A stretch of 64,000 nucleotides of DNA from Nymphaea colorata (lineage: Eukaryota; Streptophyta; Magnoliopsida; Nymphaeales; Nymphaeaceae): positions 7,197,001-7,261,000 of the forward strand of contig NC_045148.1 of the NCBI RefSeq assembly GCF_008831285.2. Direction: 5' to 3'. The notes under the pieces were generated by a model. It ran no database searches, had not been told where the DNA came from, and saw only the letters and a program-made list of their open reading frames with translations. Position numbers and translations under genes: made by a program. This document shows positions 36,736 through 47,795 of the stretch, piece after piece (the first letter of the stretch is position 1; the number at the start of each line of letters is the position of its first letter).

Positions 36736-39700
36736 CTATGAAATGAAGACCTTTGCAAGTTCGGAAAAGTTATAAACCAGACTAGTTCTTGGACATGTAA
36801 TCCTGCCACCATTTTTCTTGGCCATATCTTCGAGAGCCTGCCATGCAATTAAAAGAACATGAGGCTTTATCTTATGCACCAATCTGATTCCCAAAAATGC
36901 AGGATGGGTTAGGAACCTGCACTTTGAAACACAATGCAGCTTCCATGCTTATCTTTATTTTCTCGTTAAATGAAACATCAAAAAAATATCCGCTTAGCTT
37001 CATTGACCAATATTTATTAAATCACACACCTTTGTACTATAAACATATCCATTCGGTAGAACAAGAGGTGGATTGTCGGCATCCATTAGCTCTTTGGAGA
37101 TGTAGCAAACAAGCTTAGAATGATGCTGCTTTGAGAAAGGCAGTGGCTGTGCAAGCTTTCGGAAGGTCTCTTGAGATAGAGGATCTTCCTTGGTGCAGTC
37201 TTCTTCATAACAAAACCTTTATGCTGTCAAGGAATGCAACACGTGCAGAGAAAAGTGTAGACCCTCAGAATATCCGAACACAAAAAATGGCAATGTATGA
37301 CAACAGGATCAGATGATCAAAATAATCAAGACAGAAGAAAGACTCAAGTGGATACGGTGTTTTAAGCGATGAGAGGCCAGCCTGCAAGAAAATATTCAAC
37401 AATGGTTCCAGAGTCATGCCGTATAGCTTGTAAAACTCTTGCTTGAACTGCTCAACTAAATAGTCCCATTGCTTTGGGTCGAACAACACCTGCATCATCA
37501 GGTTAGTAATCTTTCAGTAGCAGGCACCCTTTACCCCATGTGGAAATCATCACCAGTTACGGGTTTCAGTTCATATGATTCAAAAAAGTTCAAGAAGGAA
37601 AAACCAAATGTGCCAAATTTCAGACCCAGTCCATTTTAATTTACTTATTTTTCAGACAAAAGGGTTTATTTTTCATTTGCATTTTCCACAAAAATGTGTT
37701 TTTGTGCTTTTCTTTCCCTCCTAACCCATGAAAAGAAAAAGCACAGAAACACATCATTTTTTTCATCGATGTTGTTCAATAAAGATCCATATCACGATGT
37801 CATTTTCCCGTTCCTCAATGGGCCTCTTCCACAGGGCAAAATTTAGCACTCCATATAAGAGAGAGAGCCAAACCATGCCAAGAAGGAACATAAAGGTTTA
37901 TCTTATCAACTCGTGGCAGGAGTAAATGGGTTTAGCTATTTTCTTTGTTATGCACACAGATTATCAGTAACATAGTTGACTCCTATTTAGCGTCTCATTA
38001 ATGGAAAATTACACGAAAAAATAACACAATCAGGATGTGTCATATTGCTCACAGAAAATTATTCGCATATGACAGAGAAATAGTACAAAGAAGAATATGG
38101 AAACTATGAAGTGGTAACCCAGATCAGAATAATATATAACAGATGTCAAATGCTCAATTTCATCAGCCAGGTCAAAATCAATTCCCAATTGCCTTAGGGA
38201 TAAAGGAATTCCTTTTTACTTTCTGTATTGGCAAGCTTAGATAGGTAGATCTTTACCAGACCATTTCAAGAGAGGGCCCCAGTAACAAGCTCATGACCTA
38301 CATCAACTTGGAGGTATTATAAGAATGGATTCACAGCTCTTATCAGCAAACATACACCAATTAGCAAAGGTTTTATTTGTGATGATGAAGTTAAGAGTCA
38401 CTGTATAATTGTATTCTTCGGCAATTGGCATTGATCAGCTAGATGGTGCAGTGCACCACAACCAAGGTGACTTGTACTTGACCACTACCAGCAGATTTGG
38501 TTGCAAACTGCCAATGACCTCCAGAACAGTTTGACCATCCAAAACATGACATTGATTCTGAAAGACATAGAGATAGAATAGTTGTACCTTGTATGTTGCA
38601 CATTCAGTAGTACTCTTGAAAGCCAGAGTGGCCATGACGCGTTGAAGTTCCTTCATGTGAGTGGCTCCCCAAGCGGAGAGGTACTTCCTAGAATACATAA
38701 CTGCTCGCATATTCTTTTCAGCTCGTACAAGCTCTATAAACTCTTGAAGCCTCAGTTGGAATTCAAATTTGCTCTACAATGCAGATGAAATTAAACATTA
38801 AACTTGCTTAAGGAGAACTTGAACCAAATAAAACAGAGAAAATAAAAAACAACCAGAGTTTGAACACCTTATCTGATGTCATATTAAAAGAAAATCCCTA
38901 AGATGCCTCTCTGACTTACCAAATGACAGCAGTTCGAACTATTGCTTAAAGGCCAACAGAGCCAAACAAGTCATAAACAATGGGCCATTATTGGAAGAAA
39001 ATAATACCAGTGGTCCAACACTTGAAAAGGTATCAGTCATTTGATAGTTGATACCATTTAGGTGCATCAAACAATTTGGTTATCTTGCATCAGGCAATGA
39101 GTTTATTATACAAAGATCAATCTTTGTATTAGATTTCACGACTTTTTTACAACTAAAAACATAAGGCTGAGGTCATATTCTGCAGTATACAGGTGCATGG
39201 GTGTGTTTTGTGCCCCAGGGGTGTGGAATCTACAATGTCAGAAGTCAAAAACTTAGAAAAAAGTTATTCATGAGATACTTGAGAAATACGAAGAAGAAAC
39301 TAAAAAATTAGAGAGACAAACCAATCAAAGCCCTTTAGGAGATTATACGATAAAAAATGACTAAGGAAATTTACAAGAATAATTGCCGGTGCCACATGCA
39401 ACACACTGATACAGATTAAAGATGCTGAGAACTTACATTCAGAACATTTGGATAGTGTAATTTATTCAATAAATGTCAGATGAAAATGCTCCCTCTATGT
39501 ATCAAATTAAGCACCATAAGAAGATAAGGAAGGCAAAGTTGGCAAACCAAAGGTTCTTTTATTACGTAGATAGAAAACACAATTCAGGAGAAATATACCT
39601 TAGATTTCTTCAGCTTAGATTTATTTTCAGCACACCAAGCTAAAGCAGGACCAACTTCCTTATTTTGCAGTGCATCTATCACCTTCTTCGCCTCCAAAAA

Positions 39701-42456
39701 GATGTCTATGTCCACAAGATCCTATTTCAGATAAAAAAATTCAATCATGTCATCATATTAATCCATCATACAGTGAAGCCTACATTCAAATAACTGGTAA
39801 GCAAAACAAAATTGTGTAGGTCTTCGAGGAAGCTATTCAGATGACATATATTAGTTATTAGTATCTAAGAACAGCACAATTTTATCAAATCAGCAAGATG
39901 CAAAAGCAGGATAAAAAACCTCTATCATCCATCCCCCATCCCCATTTTATCTGTCTGGAAACTTTTCCCATCCTCCAGCCATGCATGACAGTGAAACTGG
40001 AATGTTTACTTGAGATTGTTGAAAAAATAGTTCTGAAAAAGAAACTTGCCTGTAGATTAGTTTTTTCTGCCAATTGTGCAGCAGTGTTATAATACGACAT
40101 ACGCAGCATGTAGTCCACCAAAATTCGTTTAACCCTTGTGTTGTTCCACTCATACTGATTTTCAAGTTCTAAGCTATCTAAGTAATCCAACCGGGTTCGA
40201 CATCTTTGGGCTTGCAGCTGCTCGGTTTTGTTGCTCTCTTCCAGCTACTTGACATGGAAAAGAAATAAAAATTAATAATCAAGCTGACAAATCATACACA
40301 AAACTAAAGAGAACTTGAAATCCAAAAAACATAACCAAGAAATTTTTAGACTTGATTCTGTGCAGATTTCATGCGACACTATAATGCTCCACAGAGGCCA
40401 TTAAATATCATCCTTGTGACGGTAGACTAACAAAAAAAATACCATTGCACAGACCCATCATTAACCGAACTCAAGGTTCTAAAACATATATCCTGCTTAT
40501 TTTTTGACAAGGAACTTCATGTATGAACTTGGAAAAGATACCAAATTCAATATGTAGACATACTATCGAATGCATCCCATGGAAAAGAATTTTAGAAATT
40601 CAATCCTCTCAAAGAAAAAAATAAGAAGAAGAAGAAAAGGAAGAACAACAACACAGAAGCATCATAATACAGATACAAGTATGTTCTTTTGCATGCATTT
40701 AGGGTCATGCATATCAAGCTTAGCTCATCAAGACTTGGACTAGCCCAAAGTCTTGCCTTCTCCTTTCAGTTATCAATAAAATGATCCATTAGAGGATAGG
40801 CTTTTATGCAACCTCCTTGGTCGGACTTCAAAGGGCTTTAATAAAGACGGATTCAGTCAACAAAAAAAACTTCTATCAACTTGACATATAAAGCCATTTG
40901 GAAGCAAATGCCAGTTAGTGTCTGGCATTCCGAGCATTTTAAAACCATGAAATCTACCTCATCATAAGACTCATTTGAGGAATCACTTCCCAAGCAATCA
41001 TGGCAATGTTGTTGCCTAATGATTATGCTTTCTATCAAATCAACATCGCAAGATTAGTCAAATTGATCTTGCAGCATAATAGCATGCCAAGGGTGAGGAG
41101 AACCACCATGCACAGAAATGTGTAATTTACATAGCCATACACTTCTAAAAGAGGTAGTTAAGCTGTGTTTCAGCAGGCTCTTTTGCTTGTTTTTGGAATT
41201 CTAAGGGCAAACTCGCTTGGTAGCAGAAAGAACCATTGGATCCTAGATTCAAATTAGGCCTATTTCCTCAAGTTGAAGCAAATGAAAGAGAATGAGGGGA
41301 GTGAGAACAGAGAATCACAGTTAATTTTCTAAAAATTACGATAATTTAAATTTTAAATTATGATGCATTATAGCACGAATAGGGATCACATCTGACTCAC
41401 ACAATTTCAAAATGAATCACGAAGTCTCAAACTGTAAACCAAATCACATGTAAAAGTGAAGCGAACCTGCCCTCCAAATTAACAAGAGAAAAAAATGTCA
41501 GCTCCAACTGACCAACTAAAATACATACCTCCAACTGACCAACTAAAATACATATTACAGTTTATCAAATAACCCTTCTGCATGAAGTAGCTCAAAACTA
41601 ACATGATCACTATAGATAAAATCTACTGTAAAATCAGATACGATGGCAACACCCTATCTGGGATCTGCCGTGACAAGAAGATGGAGATATCTCCCAGCGA
41701 GTATTGCCATAATGAATCATCAAACCATAAGATACCTTCTTAAGAATCCCCATTTCTACGACATAGTTCCCAATGCACCAACTATTCATCATTTTGAGCA
41801 ACCCAATCACAAAAATAAAAGCCAAGTACTTATCTCAATTCCACTAGTACAACATGAGAAAACACAACCAACTAACTGCAAAACAAGAAAGAGACGAAGC
41901 AACCTAAGCATATTCCAATTTACATACTTCACCAAAAAAAAAAGTACCATATGGCACAACAACTGAATCAAAATAGAAAATTAAATAACAACGCGATTGA
42001 AAGGAGGACAATATCTCGTTCACACAAGGAGACAAAAAATTCTCTATTCATCAGGCACAATCATAGAAAATTGTGGGCATCTTAAGAACAAGAATATGAA
42101 GGCCTACGTGTAAAGGGGAAAAAGAAAAGGGCACTGAAAAGAACCTTCCGCTTGAGGCCCTGCAGCCGGAAAACAAGGGATGTGAGATGTCGCACAGCCT
42201 CCTCCTTCGACATCTCGCCAGCCGCTGCCTCCGCCACTCCCGATATCACTGCACCCATCTCCTTCTCAACCACGCGGTGGTTGGCCCGCATCGTCTTCTT
42301 CAGGTGCTCAAATGGGACGCGGACGAACTGATGCTCGAGCTTCAACGACTCCGCTAGCTGGTTCGCCTTCCCCGTCGTGGGTGGCGGCGGCACGGCTGCC
42401 GCCGGAGAGGTATCGCCAGAGTTGCTGTTCCCATTGGGAAGCGAGTCCATCTCCAT
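36736..42456 (-). CDS. MAEA/GID9-type subunit of the CTLH/GID ubiquitin ligase
   Basis: Seven exons in gene order: 42456-42145, 40244-40050, 39721-39599, 38773-38588, 37489-37356, 37216-37030, 36837-36736; 412 residues. An in-frame ATG at 42507 would add 17 residues; 42456 (MEMDSLPNGN) was chosen because it matches the start I recall for plant homologues. LisH is about 125-160 (ILVDYMLRMSYYNTAAQLAE), CTLH about 170-228 (DLVDIDIFLEAKKV), then CRA (THMKELQRVMATLAFKS, LYGMTLEPLLNIFLQAGL). The C-terminal degenerate RING reads HSKLVCYISKELM and ITCPRTSLVYNFSELAKVFIS. MAEA/Gid9 pairs with RMND5/Gid2 to recruit the E2. Intron 2 is GC-AG and intron 5 looks U12-type. The family cysteine after CPRT-x-x-V is Tyr here, as an aromatic is in animals. 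Confidence 0.92.
37217..37355 (-). other. Likely U12-type intron
   Basis: On the gene strand this 139-base intron starts GTATCCACT and holds TTCCTTGAC at 37234-37226, a full match to the U12 branch-site consensus TTCCTTRAC. The branch A is 10 bases before the 3' AAAG end, and there is no pyrimidine tract. The donor core GTATCC fits but positions +7 and +8 do not. Frame and protein (SLKTP then FCYEEDC) demand this junction. Confidence 0.75.
39722..40049 (-). other. GC-AG intron in the MAEA gene
   Basis: The donor is CTACAG then GCAAGTTTC; the acceptor is GAAATAG. The join gives TNLQ-DLVDIDIF in frame, as in the family. Apart from the C at +2 the donor is a perfect U2 consensus. Confidence 0.85.
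41502..41555. repeat. 27-bp tandem duplication in MAEA intron 1
   Basis: Two nearly identical units begin CTCCAACTGACCAACTAAAA at 41502 and 41529. Confidence 0.85.
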
Positions 42457-43949
42457 GTCGGAGGAGGAAACAGCCGCCACGGGACCGGCAAACCACCCAC
42501 CCAACATCAAAAGATAAAGCCCAACCCTGACCCTAAATCCCCAAAGTCAGCGATACCCAAAATCGAGGTTGGGTTTCGGCAGAGGGCCGCCAAGGATTGA
42601 ACGCCTCCGCTGCAAGCAAGAGATCCAAGAGGCTCAGAATTGGGCGCAAGAAGATCAACAGAAGAAGAAAGGAGAAGACGGTGAGAACGAATAATGACAT
42701 CAGACCACAGACAGGCCTGCAATGGTTCGGACCATAACCGGATCCACCATATCCAGATCCTATCAATATTGCAACTAGTTACCAATACGCATATCAGTAA
42801 ATAAGCATCCCATCTTAAATTTTGAAATTAAAAATAATTTAAATATTTCAAAATTGATCAAAACATAAAAAAGTATAAGCCTGTAAGGACATCGGCAGAG
42901 TAACTTTGTCAACACTTTTGCTGGTGTTTAGAAATGTAAATGTTAAGAGTACAGTTTTGAGATACTAAATTTGATTTTTAATATATTTATATTACTTGTT
43001 ATATAATTTTTGAGTGCACTAACAAAGACAACCTAATGAAACGGATCCTAATTAATACAATTGAATATTTGCTTTTAACCGTCTTTTATTTTAACTTTTA
43101 CAAAGAAATTAATGTATGACTTTTTTTACTAAAATGTTCCAAAAAAGAGTTTTTTTTTACTAATTTCGAGTGAGCAGGAGCAAACCTCACAACCGTGAGT
43201 GAGAGACTGAAGACCCCTCTCTTCCTTTCTGCTCTCGAGGTTTAGAGCTGCATCAAAATGCAGGTGAACTTATAGTTACTTCAACTTGAGAGTAGTGTTT
43301 ACCATTATTTGCAGTTTAAAAAAATAACGTTCAAAAACTGATGATCAAGTTCTCACTAACTCATCCGTCTGACCAGTTACACTATGCTTCAATCTTATAA
43401 AGTCTTATAAGAACATTTACACAATGACACAATGTTTGATTGCAAGAAGGAGTATGAAATTAAGGTTGGCTTATGTTAAAACTTGTTTCATATTTGATAT
43501 ATATGGTCATAAGCTATTGAAGCATAAAAAGTGTTCTTCAAGAAGACTTTAATAACGAGAACCTATATCTTTGGAAAAGATATTTGGTGTACATGTGTCC
43601 GGTGTTTGTTGAATTGCTGAACTTAAAGACAGTATGTCCAACCTGTCCGACATTTGTTTGCGCCATGAAAAGGACATGTTGAACCGATCTTTCACATCTC
43701 TCTCTCTCCACACAAAAAAGACCTCCAATTCATATAATTAATGACAAAAAACATCCAATAAAGGACGTAAAAAACAAATGAGCCAATAAAATAGCTAAGT
43801 TGAGAATCTAATACATGAAATAGTTTACAATATAACAAAAATAAAATAATAAAATAAAATAGATATCACCAATGTTGATTAAAGTATTTAACAGAGTAAC
43901 ATGATAAGAGCATCATTCAAGATGATGCAGTATTTTGTTATAGGATTCT

Positions 43950-44157
43950 ACAGGGCCGAAGCCATGAATTTGTTTCTTGAAAGAGACAAACAATCCAGCA
44001 ACCCAATAAATTAAATAATTTTTTTTTTCTAGTGGCTAAACCATATTTTTTCAAAAGTCTATAGGCACGAAACTAATTTTTTGAAAAAATTAATACGTAC
44101 AATTTATTTTTCAAAATCCCAAGAAAAGCCATAGCCCCTGCTGGCTCCCCCATCTCT
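43950..44157. mobile_element. Short TIR element, GGAGCCA-type ends
   Basis: The left end reads ACAGGGCCGAAGCCATGAA and the right end, inverted, AGATGGGGGAGCCAGCAGG. The core is AT-rich with AAAAATT runs. Same plan as the element at 21916-22097. Confidence 0.5.
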
Positions 44158-44304
44158 ACCTCTAACTCCATAATCACCGATGGTTAAGGAGCTAGACTAT
44201 CCATTACCTGCTAACTACATAACATTCTAAGTTAGAAAAGGAACCACCCAATCTCTAAATTCAACATGCCATCTCTTTGAAAAGTATCCCGTCTTAAATT
44301 TGAC

Positions 44305-44470
44305 ACAATGATATATATATATATGTACATATGTATATATATAATTTGTTATGTAGTTAATGTCACATGAGTGTGGCGGTAATTTTCATAAAAAATTAGG
44401 TGTGTATGCAACAATGATATATGTATGTACATATGTATATATATAATTTGTTATATAGTTAATTAACGGC
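44305..44470. repeat. Tandem duplication, unit about 106 bp
   Basis: Starts at 44305 and 44411 both read ACAATGATATAT and go on with GTACATATGTATATATATAA and TTTGTTAT(G/A)TAGTTAA. The second copy covers only about 60 bases. Confidence 0.8.
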
Positions 44471-46126
44471 ATACCAGCCTTATTTATCTATATTTATTGT
44501 TCTAGGGCTAGTTGACACCTAAAATGGTTTGTTGTAGCCTAGTTTGGCTGACTATAAGAGACCTGCCACATCGAAGCCACACCAGCACCAGCACTTGACT
44601 AGAGTTGATGTAGATACAGCAGTTCTTTAGAAGCACACATGTGACATAGGTTTGATATGGCCACGAGAGGGAGGTGCCCATCTAAACAAGAACAAGTTGA
44701 TGTAAAAGATTTTTGAATAGCATTATAAATTTCTGGGGCGTTTGGTATATCCATAGTCATTAGAATTTTAGAATCACAATGCTCATTTTTTAAAAAATTA
44801 GAATTATTAAACAAACGATGTATTTTGCTTCCGGAATCGGGAAACTGAAACCTGGAGTTTTGATTTTATTCCTGTTTGAGCGGGATTTATGATTCTGGAA
44901 TTTTCATTCTTGAATCAAAATTCCAAATCAATTGAAGACACAGGCAATGGGCAACGACGGCAGGATGCATGAGAGAGTTTGGAAAAGGATATGATTCCCT
45001 GCGTTCCATCTTCTTCAAAAAGTGAATTTATTTGAAAAGCAAGCAAGCAACCAACATCCACCAACAGATGATAAATCTGTTCAAGGCGTGGCCATTCCAT
45101 TCTTGGAGGGCTTGAGTCGCCACCGGAGGAGTAACCTTCTGGCCAAAAACGCAGAAACTGCTCTGCCCGCAGCTTTTGGTGACATGATCATCAATAAAAA
45201 GACGACTATCAGATTCCTCAGCCATGGAAGAAAGTGAGAATGAAATGGTGGCCATTCAAATTTCTAACTAGAAACTTTTCAAGACATTAACATGTGTGAT
45301 TCCGGCCGGTACAGTCTCATAGATGATTAGCTTTACAACTGTCCCAACTGGACGAATAAAATGCAGATACCCACTTCTTTCCCCAGGGATGAGAAGGTCT
45401 ATTGAGCTTCCTTGATCTTTTGGCAAGGATCCTCAGTTTTGAACGCTAGGCTTCCTTTGATTTGGAGTTTTTACGGCCACTCAGGTATAGACAGGTAGGC
45501 AGAGCTTTGTCTTGAGGGGTTGATGCAACTGATGGGGTATGGACTGGTAGATGGCTATATTCTGTTTTAAATTCTTGGGGCGTCAACTCTATGTAAACTG
45601 GAGGGGCAACCGACGCACCAATTGAAGTGTGGCAGGGGTGACACTTCACGACATCAAAACAGGCCTTGTATTTAGGGAGACAAAGGGTTAGGTGGGAACT
45701 TCGACTCTGCTCTTGACCTCTGCTCACCCAATCAGGGAGAGCCTTTATGAGGAACAAATAAGTTTTCTTTCAGAAGCCATCGAATTGCTGTTATGCGACT
45801 TAGCTTTCTTCGCAAGTCCCAACACAGATTCTACTAAATGATGAGTCCACATTATAAGCTTTATCAAACTAAAACGGATGGTGATGTGAGCAATTTAAGT
45901 TTATGAATGAGTCAGTTAATTTCCGAGGAAAGTTCTGATCCTTCCATTCACCTAAATGGGGGTCGTCATTACAGTGATTTAGGGGTTGACGGGCACGATA
46001 GGCAGATAAATACAGCTGATTTTACGGCTGTTGTAGAATTTTCCTCGTGTCAAGCTTTGGATTTGACCAATTCGAGCACTGCAAAAAGCTTCAGAACAAT
46101 TAAATTGTAAACGATCATCATGACAT

Positions 46127-46157
46127 TCTCTCTCTCTCTCTCTCCCTCTCTCGCTCG

Positions 46158-46194
<37 letters not shown>

Positions 46195-46209
46195 TCACAC
46201 ACACACACA
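46127..46209. repeat. Compound (TC)n-(TA)n-(CA)n microsatellite
   Basis: TC units, a short CT-rich spacer, about 17 TA units and about 7 CA units. Same order as at 29401-29471. Confidence 0.95.
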
Positions 46210-47795
46210 AATACCATCGTCTTGAGTGAAAACCATGTGCTATTCTTGCTCGGTTAAGATGGGAGTTTCATCAGAAAGAAGAGGTAAAGAGAGAAACTTT
46301 CAGCAATACGCTTCATACTGGTAAGTGAACTGTATGCTGAAATCTCGATTCAGTAAGATTCCACTTTGTCTGCCAAAATATTGTGATTAAGAAATATTTA
46401 TTGATTTACCTGTGACACTGAATCCTCCCTTAAAAGTAAAATTATACAATGTCATATGAAAACACAATGAAGAAAGAAAAAAAAATTATTTGCACTGTAC
46501 CATAGAATTTTAGCAAGCTTCAAGCTTAGCACAAACAACACTTTCCAGAGTTTGGTAGCCTCAGTTCTGATGCCCCTTATTCTCGTCTATTGACAAAAAA
46601 ACATTCTTTTGTATGTTGAATACCAACAATCATCTTCATCTACCACACGTTGATCACATGTACTTGACCCAGCTTGGACTGCATCAATAGCAATGGGTTG
46701 CTCTGTGAATTGGCCATTTGAAATAGACTGCCTTCAAGAGGAAACGACATAAATCATTATTGATCAATTCATCTTGAAATTTTCAGATAGCAATGACAGA
46801 TCCTATGCATGAAACAAAGCTGGAAAAACCTACAAAGCAACTACAAGAATGTTTTAGGCCATGATTACATAGAAACAATCTCGTCCTCTCTCCCTCTCTC
46901 TGTGATACTCACTCACTCCCACACCTTGGTAAATATTTATATTCAAAAGAAAGAACAAGACAGCAAGTCTTATCATTTACATTCAATTCAAGAATATCGC
47001 CAGCCCCTAATGCATGCAAAATACATGTCTTTGCACATGTGGACCTCTTCATATGTACCAAGGAATGTAAATACTTCAGGTCCTCAACAGTGTCTATCAG
47101 ACATATAACTCGATATACTTATTCTAGTACAGAAAAAAAATCTCGTGAATCCAATGCCGCATCAAGAGATGCCATAGCTTCTTTATTATGGCACCAAAAC
47201 AGGTCCTGTTCATCACAGTCATTCATCTACTCTAAAATCTAACTTATCCTTTTACTAAATACCAGTCTTGTGTCTATAGCATCAGAAGTATGTTAGCTGG
47301 ATGCTCCAATAAATCTATCAAAACCATCAAAAGAATAACCAAAATGAAGAAAGTTCAATCGATGCATATTTTCAAACTTCAAGACTTCAGTCAATGCATT
47401 TTCCATGAGAAATCTACATAAATTCCACACGTGATAAATGAATAACTTAATTATCTCAATAATCTCTTAAGCTAAAGAGGTCAGCATCAAAGAGTGCTGA
47501 ATGATGACCAACGAACCTTAAGATGAGATCATTAACCGTAAAGAAGCTGGTAGTTAATAAACCTCTTTTACCAATGTGTGTCCCATAAAAAAACTGTAGA
47601 TATCTCTGACAGCATATCAGGACTCAAATAAAGCCTTTGCAAAACTAATAGGAGGCTTAGGAGCCAAAGTGCCATTTACAATTAAGGCACACTTAAAGCA
47701 CTAGACATGATCCTGGTTTGCATGATATCTGCTTGACACCACAAGAATCATTTAATAATACTGAAATGTAGCATCTTACCTGATACTCTTAGTTG

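Larger units (their letters stand above)
42508..47795. other. Large intergenic region with repeats
   Basis: The part to about 42800 is the MAEA promoter. Beyond it the DNA is AT-rich, with a TIR element at 43950-44157, a 106-bp duplication at 44305-44470 and a compound microsatellite at 46127-46209. Two minus-strand frames (45028-45255, 75 codons, and 45446-45757, 103 codons) are open but match no family I know and have no consistent splice partners, so they are not called as genes. Confidence 0.45.

Noticed and set aside
37265-37355. Coding-looking extension of MAEA exon 5 (YPLESFFCLDYF...)
   Set aside because: YPLE resembles the Arabidopsis residues at this site, but no splice join from there restores the frame. 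The U12 donor upstream gives a clean join and the residues FCYEEDC seen in the grass form as I recall it.
45446-45757. 103-codon minus-strand open frame with some protein-like composition
   Set aside because: No recognised domain, no conserved motif and no splice partner. Nearby frame 45028-45255 does not join to it in a consistent way. Could be a gene relic, but not supportable.
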